Shown here piece after piece: positions 1 to 8,076 of a stretch of DNA of 64,000 nucleotides; position 1 is the first letter of the stretch; every line of letters begins with the position of its first letter. Where the stretch lies: the NCBI RefSeq assembly GCF_000380485.1, contig NZ_AQYG01000042.1:83276-147275 (forward strand), given 5' to 3'. Under the pieces are notes generated by a model, which saw only the letters and a program-made list of their open reading frames with translations, was not told the origin of the DNA and did not search any database. Source of the stretch: Jongsikchunia kroppenstedtii DSM 45133. GTDB lineage: Bacteria > Actinomycetota > Actinomycetes > Mycobacteriales > Mycobacteriaceae. Made by a program: the position numbers and the translations under genes.

Positions 1-52
1 GGCGCGACCGAATCGCCGCCCGGCAGCGCGGCTTCTCCGAGAGGATGTTGGG

Positions 53-835
53 ATGAGCGGTTTGCTCGATGGCAAGGTCGTCGTGGTCGGGGGTGTCGGG
101 CCGGGGCTCGGCAGGTCGATCTGCATCCAGGCGGGCGCGGCCGGCGCCAAGGTCGTGCTCGCGGCGCGCACACAGTCGCGGCTGGACGACGTCGCGGCCG
201 AGGTCGACGCGGCCGGCGGCGAGGCGCTGACCGTCGCCACCGACATCACCGATGACGCCGCGGTGCAGAATCTGCTGTCGACGACCGTGGACAAGTACGG
301 CCGCGTCGATGCGCTGATCAACAACGCCTTCGCGCTGCCGTCGATGAAACCGCTGGCGCGCACCGACTTCCAACAGATCCGCGATGGCATCGAGCTGACC
401 GTGCTGGGCGGGCTGCGGATGACGCAGACCTTCGCCGAGGAATTGGAGAAGTCCAAGGGCGCGGTGGTCAACATCAACTCGATGGTGATCCGGCACTCCG
501 AGCCGCGGTACGGCAGCTACAAGATCACCAAGTCGGCGCTGCTGGCGATGTCGCACACGCTGGCAACCGAATTGGGCGAGAAGGGGATCCGCGTCAACAG
601 CGTGGCGCCCGGCTACATCTGGGACGATCAGCTCAAGTGGTACTTCGATGAGATCGCCAAGAAGTACAACATCACCCCGGAGATGGTCTACGAGCAGACG
701 GCGTCCAAGTCGGACCTCAAGCGGCTGCCCGAGCCGGACGAGATCGCCCGCGCCGTGGTGTTCCTGGCATCCGATTGGGCGAGCGCGATCACCGGTCAGA
801 CACTCGACGTCAACTGCGGCGAATACCACCTCTGA
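53..835 (+). CDS. SDR family NAD(P)-dependent oxidoreductase
   Basis: A 260-residue classical short-chain dehydrogenase that presumably oxidises or reduces a hydroxyl/keto group with NAD(P). The glycine-rich nucleotide loop is GGVGPGLG (residues 13-20). D64 lies in the adenine-contact region, the NNA motif is at 90-92, and the catalytic set is S143, Y156 and K160 (YKITK). A GAGAGGA ribosome site lies just before the ATG. It is followed 23 bp later by a sulfotransferase-like gene. From memory, an SDR/sulfotransferase-like pair of the same sizes (Rv3530c-Rv3529c) lies in the sterol region of M. tuberculosis, so a steroid or lipid substrate is plausible but inferred. Confidence 0.93.
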   Translation: MSGLLDGKVVVVGGVGPGLGRSICIQAGAAGAKVVLAARTQSRLDDVAAEVDAAGGEALTVATDITDDAAVQNLLSTTVDKYGRVDALINNAFALPSMKPLARTDFQQIRDGIELTVLGGLRMTQTFAEELEKSKGAVVNINSMVIRHSEPRYGSYKITKSALLAMSHTLATELGEKGIRVNSVAPGYIWDDQLKWYFDEIAKKYNITPEMVYEQTASKSDLKRLPEPDEIARAVVFLASDWASAITGQTLDVNCGEYHL

Positions 836-858
836 CCGCCCGAGAGGACTGAATCATC

Positions 859-2004
859 ATGGGACGCACCGATGTCGGCACGATCGAGGACCTGCACGCC
901 TCGGCCACCAAGGCGACGGGTCTGACCGATTTCGGTCAGCAGGACTACCTCGAAGCACTCGGGGTGCTGCTGGAGTCGTACCAGCGCGATGCAGAGCTGA
1001 CCGAAGACGGCAGCAAGATGAATCGCTACTTCCTGCGGGGTGCGTTGATCGCGCGGTTGCTCAGCGAGGCGTCCTGGGCCGCGAACCCCGGCTATGTCGA
1101 CCAGAAGATCGAGCGCCCGATCTTCGTCACCGGCCTGCCGCGCACGGGAACGACTGCGCTGCACCGGTTGCTCGCCGCCGATCCGCGCCACCAGGGGCTG
1201 GAGATGTGGCTGACCGAGTTCCCGCAGCCGCGCCCGCCGCGCGAGACATGGGCCGACAATCCGGTGTTCCAGCAGATCGAGGCCGGCCTGGCCCGGCACC
1301 ACGTCGAGAACCCGGAGTACGGCGGCGTGCACTATATGACGGCCTCCGAGGTCGAGGAATGCTGGCAGCTGTTGCGCCAGACCATGAAATCGATCTCCTA
1401 CGAATCGCTGGCGTACCTGCCGACGTATTCGCAGTGGCTCCAGGGGCAGCCCTGGGTTGGTGCCTATCAGCGGCACAAGGCCAATCTGCAGATGATCGGG
1501 TTGAACGACGATCGCCGGTGGGTGTTGAAGAACCCGAGCCATCTGTTCGCTCTGGACTCGCTGATGGAGGTGTACCCGGACGCGATCGTGATCCAGACGC
1601 ATCGGCCGCCGGCCACCATCATTCCGTCGATGTGCAGCCTGGCCGAGCTCACCACCAAGACCTGGTCGACGAAGTTCCAGGGCGACGTGATCGGTGAGAC
1701 GCAGTTGGAGCTGTGGGCGCGCGGGCTGGAGAGCTTCAACGCAGCCCGGGCGAAGCACAACGCCGACCAGTTCGTCGACGTCGACTTCCGCGAGCTGCGG
1801 GACGACCCGTTCGGCACCGCCGAAAAAATCTATGCCGCAGCCGGAATCGAGTACACCGACGAGGCACGGTCGGCGATGGCGGCGCTGGACGAGGAGAGCA
1901 AGTCGGGCGATCGCAAGCCGACGCACAAGTACACCCTCGAGGAGTACGGACTCACCAAGGAGCAGGTCGACGAGCGGTTCGCCGGCCTGGTGCCGACGGA
2001 TTGA
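859..2004 (+). CDS. sulfotransferase family protein
   Basis: A 381-residue protein with the P-loop-like 5'-phosphosulfate binding motif TGLPRTGTTALHR at residues 91-103, typical of the sulfotransferase fold that uses PAPS. A later segment (roughly residues 215-240) with WVLKNPSHLFALD resembles the 3'-phosphate binding region of bacterial stf-type proteins. The acceptor is unknown. Members of this actinobacterial subfamily are often annotated only by fold, so actual sulfate transfer is not certain. It lies 23 bp after the SDR, probably as one transcript. The PAPS-making cysDNC genes are in the same window at 10990-13778. Confidence 0.9.
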   Translation: MGRTDVGTIEDLHASATKATGLTDFGQQDYLEALGVLLESYQRDAELTEDGSKMNRYFLRGALIARLLSEASWAANPGYVDQKIERPIFVTGLPRTGTTALHRLLAADPRHQGLEMWLTEFPQPRPPRETWADNPVFQQIEAGLARHHVENPEYGGVHYMTASEVEECWQLLRQTMKSISYESLAYLPTYSQWLQGQPWVGAYQRHKANLQMIGLNDDRRWVLKNPSHLFALDSLMEVYPDAIVIQTHRPPATIIPSMCSLAELTTKTWSTKFQGDVIGETQLELWARGLESFNAARAKHNADQFVDVDFRELRDDPFGTAEKIYAAAGIEYTDEARSAMAALDEESKSGDRKPTHKYTLEEYGLTKEQVDERFAGLVPTD

Positions 2005-2031
2005 GCCGCGGGCCGGTCATCGGCCGCGGTT
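2005..2031. terminator. possible bidirectional hairpin terminator
   Basis: The 35-bp gap between the convergent sulfotransferase and NTF2-fold genes contains GCCGCGGGCCG facing CGGCCGCGG with a short loop and one bulge. It is GC-rich, lacks a clear U tract, and is called mainly by position. Confidence 0.4.
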
Positions 2032-2039
2032 CGGGCAGG

Positions 2040-2495
2040 TCACTCGGTGGGCGCGGTCCAGTTCTGCGGGCCGCTGCCCATCACGGCATAGTTCCCGAGA
2101 GCGCCGCGATTGTGCTTGACGCGCCGTGTCATTCGCCATCCGTCAGGCGTGCGGCGCCAGTCGTCGTGGTAATCGCCGAGCGTCCGGAAGAACTGTCCTT
2201 CCAGTTCGCCGGTGCCCAGGTGCATGTCCGACACGTAGGCGCGGCTCGTCGCGGTGTCGCCGTCGACGTCGATGAGCACGTTGGCCACCAGATGCTGGGT
2301 CGGGCCGCAGTCGTCCAGGTATGACCGGATGATGGCCACCATGTCCGCACGGCTGGTCACGGGGCCGGTGCCGAGGTCGGCGGTCATATCCGCGTCGACC
2401 AGCGGATCGATTGCGGCCCAGTCGCGATCGTCCATCGCGCGGGCGATGAGCACGATATTCCGGTAGATCTCGCGTTCGTCCTCGTAATTCGACAT
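2040..2495 (-). CDS. NTF2-fold (SnoaL-like) protein
   Basis: A 151-residue single-domain protein of the NTF2-like/SnoaL superfamily. These small alpha+beta barrels include ketosteroid isomerases and many uncharacterised binding proteins. The N-terminal helix (DEREIYRNIVLIARAMDDRD) and the later G-x-W-R motif (DGWRMTRRV) are typical. AAAGGG lies 8 bases before the ATG. It is one of three NTF2-fold genes in the window (see 14630 and 22306). Its closest neighbours are a sulfotransferase-like gene (convergent) and a ceramidase (upstream on the same strand). The substrate cannot be read from the sequence. Confidence 0.85.
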   Translation of the reverse strand: MSNYEDEREIYRNIVLIARAMDDRDWAAIDPLVDADMTADLGTGPVTSRADMVAIIRSYLDDCGPTQHLVANVLIDVDGDTATSRAYVSDMHLGTGELEGQFFRTLGDYHDDWRRTPDGWRMTRRVKHNRGALGNYAVMGSGPQNWTAPTE

Positions 2496-2557
2496 CTGGC
2501 GACCCTTTCGTCGGTTCTCAGACGAGGGTGCGACATCGCGAGGGGCTCGGCGGGCCC

Positions 2558-2593
2558 CGTTCCCATCCAGCGAAACGTTCCCATCCAGCGAAA
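2558..2593. repeat. two tandem 18-bp repeats
   Basis: The 18-mer CGTTCCCATCCAGCGAAA occurs twice head to tail in the 116-bp gap between the ceramidase stop and the NTF2-fold start. It could be a regulatory repeat or simple slippage. There is no matching consensus that I recognise. Confidence 0.8.
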
Positions 2594-2611
2594 CGTGCGA
2601 TCGAACGCCGA

Positions 2612-4642
2612 TCAGACCACGGTGATCGCCGGGCTGATCCCGGTGATGCCGATGAGCTTGCCGGAGCCGTCGCGCCGGTCGCCGAGGTAGCGGATGCGGT
2701 AGCGGCCCTTGGCCGCCGCGGCCGGGACCTTCCAGTTGATCGTGATCTGACTCGCCGTCAGATTCAGATCGGGCCGGGCCCAGTGCAATTCGGTGCAGGC
2801 GGAATCGTCGTCATATGCGGTCGACCAGGTGCCGTCGCGGAAATGCTCGACATAGAAGTAGCTGCTGCCGGTCCGTATCCGGTTGTTCGGGTGGGCACCG
2901 CAGAACTGGACCGACACGGTGGTGCCGGCCGCGGCCTTGGCCGCGGGTGCGATCACGACGTCGCCGAATTTGTGACCCGGTATCGGTGTATCCGGCGGGA
3001 TCGGCGGCATCAGATTGATCAGATTGACGTTGGTATTGGCGGGCGTCGGGCCGAGATCGAGTCGCTGGCCGCGGCTCATCGCGCGGGCGAGCCGGTCGAA
3101 CTCCTGCATGTACGCGCAGAGGGTGTAGCGGCCGAACTGCGTCTCGCCGCCCTCGTATTGCTGCGCCACATATTCTTCGGGCGTGGTCACGTACTGGCTG
3201 TACGCATTCGAATAGCCCTGCAGCAAGACGTTTTCCAGCGGCACGTTCAGTGCCTTGGCCACGATGCGCCGCACCCGGAGGCCAGCGACGATGGTGAATT
3301 CGGCCGGCGCCCCGCACAGCACCAGATCGCCGATGCGCATCAGCTGGATCGGCAGCACCTGCTGGATCCACGGCCGGGGCGGCATGATGCCCAGCGGGAA
3401 GGTGATGAGCTTCGGCGCCTGCACGTCGGCGATCCATTGCGGGGGAGTGGGAATCGCGCCCGCGCCGAGGGCCGCGGCGAACGGATTCACCTCTCCCTCG
3501 AAGAAGCCGGGCAGCGGCGTCTTGACGTTGTCCTCGGTGCTGGTGGCCACCGCTCCGGCGCCCATCATGGCGGGCGTGGTGCGGCTGGGCTTGCCCGACG
3601 GCGTGTATGCGCCGTCGATGCGGACGTCGGCCATGTTGATGTAGCGGTACGCGTACTGGACGGTGCCGGAGATCTGGGTGACGTTGGCGGCTTCGCTGGC
3701 GCGGAACTGGCGCTCGCCGATCATGTCTCGGTTGAGTCGGTGGTCGTCGGTCGGGCCGCTTGGGTGAAAGGGCTGCACGCGCAGGTTCGGCGTCATGTCG
3801 CCGGCATTCGTCTGCGGGAAGGCGCAGATCGCGCCCGGCGCAGCCGATTCCGCGAGGTAGCTGGCGTATCCCTTGTTGTCGCAGCTGATCAGGGTGTTCG
3901 CGTCGGTGAGCGAGGTGCCGTGGGTGGCGAACCAGCTGATGATGCCGATGTCCTTGCCGCCCTGGCGCAGGTGCAGCACGGTCACCTGCGGGTCGATCTT
4001 CCGCGGGAAGATCGCTTTCTCGGCGTTCGGGTTCAGCACGAATGCCTGAGCCGACCGGTTGGCGCTGGCGTTGTGCAGTTCCGAATGACCCAGGTGCAGC
4101 GTGCCGGGCCCGACGCTGCGATGCGCGGCATCAATGGCTGCGACGATGCCGGCGATCTCGGACTCGTACGAATTGCGCATGAAGCCGTGGGCCGCAAGCG
4201 CATAGGCGTAGTCCCACGCGGTGCCGCCGCACGAGTTGTGATTGTGGGTGGCGTTGATGTTGACGTTTTCTTCGGTGTAGAGCGTGCCGTACTTCTTGCG
4301 CAGCGCATCCATCACTCCCACCCGATGCGATTCGAAGACCGCGGCGATGTCGGCGTTGATGAAGACCACCCGCTTGCCGGTGGCGGCGTCCCCGATGATG
4401 TACGCGCGGGCCCAGCAGCGCTGCAGCAGGCCGCTGGCGATCTGGTCCAGCTCGGAGTAGCCCATCATGCCCTGATCTGCGATGGCCCCGGTCATATCCG
4501 CCTTGCCGGCGCCGACGAGGAAACCCTGCGATCCAGGCGCCGCCGAGGCGCTGCCGGTGCCGGCGATCCCGCCGACCGCGGTACCGACCATTCCGGCGGC
4601 CAGGCCGCCCAAAACCGCACGCCTGCTCACGTCAGTGCTCAT
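2612..4642 (-). CDS. neutral/alkaline non-lysosomal ceramidase homologue, Tat-exported
   Basis: A 676-residue neutral ceramidase family protein. This family hydrolyses the amide bond of ceramide to a sphingoid base and a fatty acid. The N-terminus is a twin-arginine signal (SRRAVLGGLA, residues 6-15) ending near ASA at 32-34, so it should be exported folded. The motif THNHNSCGG (132-140) corresponds to the conserved His/Ser active-site block (THTHSGPGG in characterised enzymes) and keeps both His and the Ser. The length matches the roughly 670-residue Pseudomonas enzyme. ATG 4642 is preferred over the TTG one codon upstream; GGGAAGG lies 11 bases before it. These bacteria rarely make ceramide, so an environmental or host lipid is the likely substrate. 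Confidence 0.9.
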   Translation of the reverse strand: MSTDVSRRAVLGGLAAGMVGTAVGGIAGTGSASAAPGSQGFLVGAGKADMTGAIADQGMMGYSELDQIASGLLQRCWARAYIIGDAATGKRVVFINADIAAVFESHRVGVMDALRKKYGTLYTEENVNINATHNHNSCGGTAWDYAYALAAHGFMRNSYESEIAGIVAAIDAAHRSVGPGTLHLGHSELHNASANRSAQAFVLNPNAEKAIFPRKIDPQVTVLHLRQGGKDIGIISWFATHGTSLTDANTLISCDNKGYASYLAESAAPGAICAFPQTNAGDMTPNLRVQPFHPSGPTDDHRLNRDMIGERQFRASEAANVTQISGTVQYAYRYINMADVRIDGAYTPSGKPSRTTPAMMGAGAVATSTEDNVKTPLPGFFEGEVNPFAAALGAGAIPTPPQWIADVQAPKLITFPLGIMPPRPWIQQVLPIQLMRIGDLVLCGAPAEFTIVAGLRVRRIVAKALNVPLENVLLQGYSNAYSQYVTTPEEYVAQQYEGGETQFGRYTLCAYMQEFDRLARAMSRGQRLDLGPTPANTNVNLINLMPPIPPDTPIPGHKFGDVVIAPAAKAAAGTTVSVQFCGAHPNNRIRTGSSYFYVEHFRDGTWSTAYDDDSACTELHWARPDLNLTASQITINWKVPAAAAKGRYRIRYLGDRRDGSGKLIGITGISPAITVV

Positions 4643-4752
4643 CAACCGATCAACCTTCCCGGTGAAGTCGTCATGCGGCTGCTGTGGGTCAGTTGCCCCA
4701 CATCAGGGCCGGAAGGTGACGCTACCGGTTGTTGAGCCTGTGTGCAATAGGG

Positions 4753-5847
4753 TCAGTCGGCGAGCCCCGCGACGATCTCCAGCTCGGCCAGCGCTTCCGG
4801 CTCCGAGCCGAACAGCACGGAATCACTGTGTGCACGTTTGAAGTACAGATGCGCGTCGTGTTCCCAGGTGATGCCGATGCCGCCATGCAGCTGGATGGTC
4901 TCCGACGTCACCTGGCGCAGCGCATCGGTGCAGTAGACCTTCGCGGCGGCGGCGAGTGCCGGCGCCTCGTCGGATTCGCGAACCAGCGCGTCCACCGCCG
5001 TGTACGAGATCGACGTCGACGACTCGTTCAGCACGAACAGGTCGGCCATCCGGTGCTTGAGCGCCTGGAAGGAGCCGATCACCCGGCCGAACTGGGTGCG
5101 CGACTTGGTGTATTCGACCGTCAGGTCCAGCGCGGCTCGCGCCGCGCCGACCTGATCTGCGCTCAGCGCGATCGCGGCGACCGTCCGCAGCTGATCGACC
5201 AGGTCGGCCGGGGCGAGGATGGCCTCGGCGTCGACCTCGTCGAACCGCACGGTCGCCAGGGCCCGCGTCGGGTCCAGGACGGTATGCGGCTCGATGGTCA
5301 CGCCGTCGGTGCCGGCGGCGACCGAGTGCAGCGTCGTGACCCCGCCCGACTCGGCCAGCACGATCAACACGTCGGCGTACTCGGCGTCGAGCACGTAATG
5401 CGCGGTGCCGCTGAGTAATCCGCTCTCGGCCCGTACGCCGGGCTGAGCCCAGCCGCGCTCGCCGGCCCAGCACAGGGCGGCGATCGTAGTGCCTTCGGCG
5501 ATGCCGGGCAGCAGGCGCTCGCAGGCGGCATCATCGCCGCTGCGGAGGATCGCCTGCGCGGCAAGGACGGCGCTGCCGAGCATGGGGACCGGGGACAGGC
5601 CGGCGCCGAGCTCCTCGAGCACGACATGCGTCTCGACCAGCGTGGCGCCGATGCCGCCGAACTCTTCCGGAATGGCCAGCGCCGCAACGCCGATCTGCTG
5701 TGTCAGCGACTCCCACAGGCCCACGTCGTACCGGGGATTGCCGGCGTAGCCGCGACGAACGTCCGACTGGGCCGCGAGCAGGCCGCGGACCGAGTCGCGC
5801 AGGGCCGCCTGCTCTTCGGTGTCGATACCCGGTGCCACTCGACTCAT
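4753..5847 (-). CDS. acyl-CoA dehydrogenase family protein
   Basis: A 364-residue flavoprotein of the acyl-CoA dehydrogenase family, which would introduce an alpha-beta double bond into an acyl-CoA. It has the C-terminal FAD/dimer motif SRTQFGRVIGSFQALKHRMAD and the final QLHGGIGITWEHDAHLYFKR block. The short length resembles the partner subunits of the two-gene alpha2-beta2 steroid acyl-CoA dehydrogenases, in which only one subunit holds the catalytic Glu. Start MSRVAPG at 5847 is chosen because the upstream residues do not resemble the family; ATG 5856 is an alternative. It is the last gene of a minus-strand run after two other dehydrogenase subunits and a hydratase, separated from them by an 85-bp gap holding an inverted repeat. 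Confidence 0.9.
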   Translation of the reverse strand: MSRVAPGIDTEEQAALRDSVRGLLAAQSDVRRGYAGNPRYDVGLWESLTQQIGVAALAIPEEFGGIGATLVETHVVLEELGAGLSPVPMLGSAVLAAQAILRSGDDAACERLLPGIAEGTTIAALCWAGERGWAQPGVRAESGLLSGTAHYVLDAEYADVLIVLAESGGVTTLHSVAAGTDGVTIEPHTVLDPTRALATVRFDEVDAEAILAPADLVDQLRTVAAIALSADQVGAARAALDLTVEYTKSRTQFGRVIGSFQALKHRMADLFVLNESSTSISYTAVDALVRESDEAPALAAAAKVYCTDALRQVTSETIQLHGGIGITWEHDAHLYFKRAHSDSVLFGSEPEALAELEIVAGLAD

Positions 5848-5851
5848 TGCG

Positions 5852-5889
5852 CTCATGCACGTACTCGCTTCGCTCCGTACGCGCATGAG
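5852..5889. repeat. inverted repeat between acyl-CoA dehydrogenase genes
   Basis: Arms CTCATGCACGTAC and GTACGCGCATGAG (one mismatch) flank a 12-base TCGCTTCGCTCC core. The repeat sits just upstream of the 4753-5847 gene and overlaps its possible upstream start. It may be an attenuator, an operator or a processed hairpin. Confidence 0.75.
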
Positions 5890-5932
5890 GCACACGCACT
5901 CTGTGTTTGACGATTCACTCGCTGACGCTCGC

Positions 5933-6910
5933 TCATGCGGTCACCTCGGCCAGCAGGCGCTGGCGGTGGAATGCCGGAGTGCCCCAGGCGGTCAGCAGCG
6001 CCTTGGTCTTGGTCAGATACAGCGACAGGTCGTGCTCCATCGTGTAGCCGATGGCGCCGAGCACCTGCAGACCGGTGCGCGAGGCCCGGTAGGCGGCGTC
6101 GCCGCAGGCGACCTTGGCGGCCGAGACGTCGCGGGTCGCCCAGGTCGGGTCCACGGTCGCGCCGTCGAGATCCAATGCGGCGCCGTAGATCAACGGCCGC
6201 GCCATCTCGATACCGATGGACACGTCAGCGAGCTGATGCTTGATCGCCTGGTACGAGCCGATCTCCACGCCGTACTGCTTGCGGGTCTTGGCGTATTCGG
6301 TCGCGATGTCGAGCATCCGCTGTCCGAGCCCGATGAGCTGTGCGGCGGTCGCCAGGGCGCCGATGTTGAAGGCGCGCTCGACGTCGGCCGCATCGGTGAC
6401 CAGCTCGCCCCTGTCGAGCGCGGCGACAGTCCGGGTGGCATCGACCGAATTGCGCACGGTGCCAGGGGTTCCGCGGTACACGGCGCCGTCTTCGACCAGC
6501 AGCACGGAAGCAGCGGCCTCGGTGTTCACCGCGTAGGGGGCCTGTGGCCGGAACGCGACCGTGGCCAACTCACCCTCGGCGAGGGCGGACAGCGAATCGG
6601 CGGCCGGCGTGCCGGTCAGCAGCGCCGGCGCGACGGCGATGGTCTCGACCACCGGACCGGGCAGCGCGTGCTTGCCGATCTGTTCGATGGCGACGACGGT
6701 CTCCAGGACGCCGGCTCCGGATCCGCCGTTCTCATCGGGGACCAGTAGGCCGGTGATACCGGTCTCGGTCAGCTGCTGCCAGGCCGACAGCGCCGCGGTG
6801 CGGTCGCCGTCGGACCAGCTGCGGATGGCGGCCGGCAGGTCCGCCTTGCCGAGCATGTCGTCGACGGTGTCGGCGAGGTCGTTGTGTTCGGACTCGAGCA
6901 GGAATCTCAT
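5933..6910 (-). CDS. acyl-CoA dehydrogenase family protein (short subunit)
   Basis: A 325-residue acyl-CoA dehydrogenase subunit starting MRFLLESEHNDLADTV. The start overlaps the stop of the 385-residue dehydrogenase upstream by four bases (ATGA), indicating tight co-translation. The C-terminal motifs TRKQYGVEIGSYQAIKHQLAD and QVLGAIGYTMEHDLSLYLTKTK are conserved. The short length with an overlapping full-length partner matches the heteromeric layout of steroid acyl-CoA dehydrogenases, so the 5933 and 6907 products probably form one enzyme. From memory, gene sizes and order (dehydrogenase, dehydrogenase, EchA13-like) resemble Rv1933c-Rv1935c of M. tuberculosis. Confidence 0.9.
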   Translation of the reverse strand: MRFLLESEHNDLADTVDDMLGKADLPAAIRSWSDGDRTAALSAWQQLTETGITGLLVPDENGGSGAGVLETVVAIEQIGKHALPGPVVETIAVAPALLTGTPAADSLSALAEGELATVAFRPQAPYAVNTEAAASVLLVEDGAVYRGTPGTVRNSVDATRTVAALDRGELVTDAADVERAFNIGALATAAQLIGLGQRMLDIATEYAKTRKQYGVEIGSYQAIKHQLADVSIGIEMARPLIYGAALDLDGATVDPTWATRDVSAAKVACGDAAYRASRTGLQVLGAIGYTMEHDLSLYLTKTKALLTAWGTPAFHRQRLLAEVTA

Positions 6911-8064
6911 CGGGCACCTCGGGGCAGGCCGAGCAGCCGCTCGGCGATGACGTTGCGTTGGACTTCGTTGGTACCGGCGTAGATCGGGCCGGAGAGCGAG
7001 AACAGGTAGCCGTCCATCCACGGATCGTCGGCGAACTCGGCGTCGACATCGAGCAGGTTCAGCGCGGTCTCGTGCGTCGCGATGTCCCACTGCGACCAGA
7101 AGACCTTGTTGATCGACGACTCCATGCCCAGCTGGCCGCCCTCGGCGAGCCGGCTCACGGTGGCATAGGTCGACAGCTCGTACGCGCGCGATCCGATCCA
7201 GGCGTCCGCGACACGCTCGGCGAGGTTCGCCGGCTTGTCACCCGAATTCCACAGCGCCAGCAGGCGATCGGTGGTGGCGAGGAACCGTCCGGGCGAGCGC
7301 AGCGACAGCCCGCGCTCGTTGGCGGCGGTCGCCATCGCGACGCGCCAGCCGTTGTCGACCTCGCCGATCACGCCGGACTCGGCCGGGTTGGCGGGGTCGT
7401 CCGGGACGAAAACGTTGTCCAGGAACAGCTCTGCGAAGCCGGGCTCGCCGTCGAGCTGATCGATCGGCCGCCGGGTGACGCCCTCCGCATTCAGGTCGAA
7501 CATGAAGTAGGTGAGACCGCGGTGGCGCTGCTGCTCCGGATCGCTGCGGAACAGGCCGAATCCCATGTCGGCGTAGCTCGATCGCGAGCTCCAGGTCTTC
7601 TGGCCGTTGAGCACCCAGCCGCCCTCGACGCGCGTGGCCGTGGACCGCAGCGAGGCGAGGTCGCTGCCGGCCTCCGGCTCGCTCCAGGCCTGACCCCAGA
7701 TGTCGTCGGCGCGGGCCATGCGCGGCATGATGCGCGCCAGCTGGCCGTCGTTCGCATGGTCGAAAAGCGTTGGTGCCAGCAGGAAGATGCCGTTCTGGCT
7801 GACGCGGCCGGGGGCGCCGGAGCGGTAGTACTCCTCTTCGAAGATCAGCCAGTGCAGCAGCGGCACGTCGCGGCCGCCGTACTCCTCCGGCCAGCTGACG
7901 ACCGACATGCGGGCGTCGGCCATCTTCCGCTCCCACTCGCGGTGCTGCTCGAAGCCCTCCGGCGAATCCATCGACTTCAGCGGCTGCGCCGGAACGTTGG
8001 CACGCAACCAGTCTCGTACCTCGGCGCGGAACTCTTCGGCCGCACTGTCGAACAACAGATCCAT
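6907..8064 (-). CDS. acyl-CoA dehydrogenase (full-length subunit)
   Basis: A 385-residue acyl-CoA dehydrogenase with the substrate/FAD signature WSEPEAGSDLASLRS followed by GGWVLNGQKTWSSRSSYAD, and a C-terminal GPIYAGTNEVQRNVIAERLLGLPR block typical of full-length catalytic subunits. It probably pairs with the 325-residue product encoded four bases into its end. The substrate is unknown. The neighbouring enoyl-CoA hydratase 12 bp upstream supplies the next beta-oxidation step, so this operon looks like a dedicated acyl-CoA side-chain or branched-lipid pathway. Confidence 0.93.
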   Translation of the reverse strand: MDLLFDSAAEEFRAEVRDWLRANVPAQPLKSMDSPEGFEQHREWERKMADARMSVVSWPEEYGGRDVPLLHWLIFEEEYYRSGAPGRVSQNGIFLLAPTLFDHANDGQLARIMPRMARADDIWGQAWSEPEAGSDLASLRSTATRVEGGWVLNGQKTWSSRSSYADMGFGLFRSDPEQQRHRGLTYFMFDLNAEGVTRRPIDQLDGEPGFAELFLDNVFVPDDPANPAESGVIGEVDNGWRVAMATAANERGLSLRSPGRFLATTDRLLALWNSGDKPANLAERVADAWIGSRAYELSTYATVSRLAEGGQLGMESSINKVFWSQWDIATHETALNLLDVDAEFADDPWMDGYLFSLSGPIYAGTNEVQRNVIAERLLGLPRGAR

Positions 8065-8076
8065 CTGTATCGCTCT

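Noticed and set aside
2528..4735. 735-codon open frame antisense to the ceramidase
   Set aside because: High GC opens long antisense frames. The product is compositionally odd (His/Arg/Gly/Val-rich) and has no domain, while the opposite strand gives a clear ceramidase with a Tat signal.
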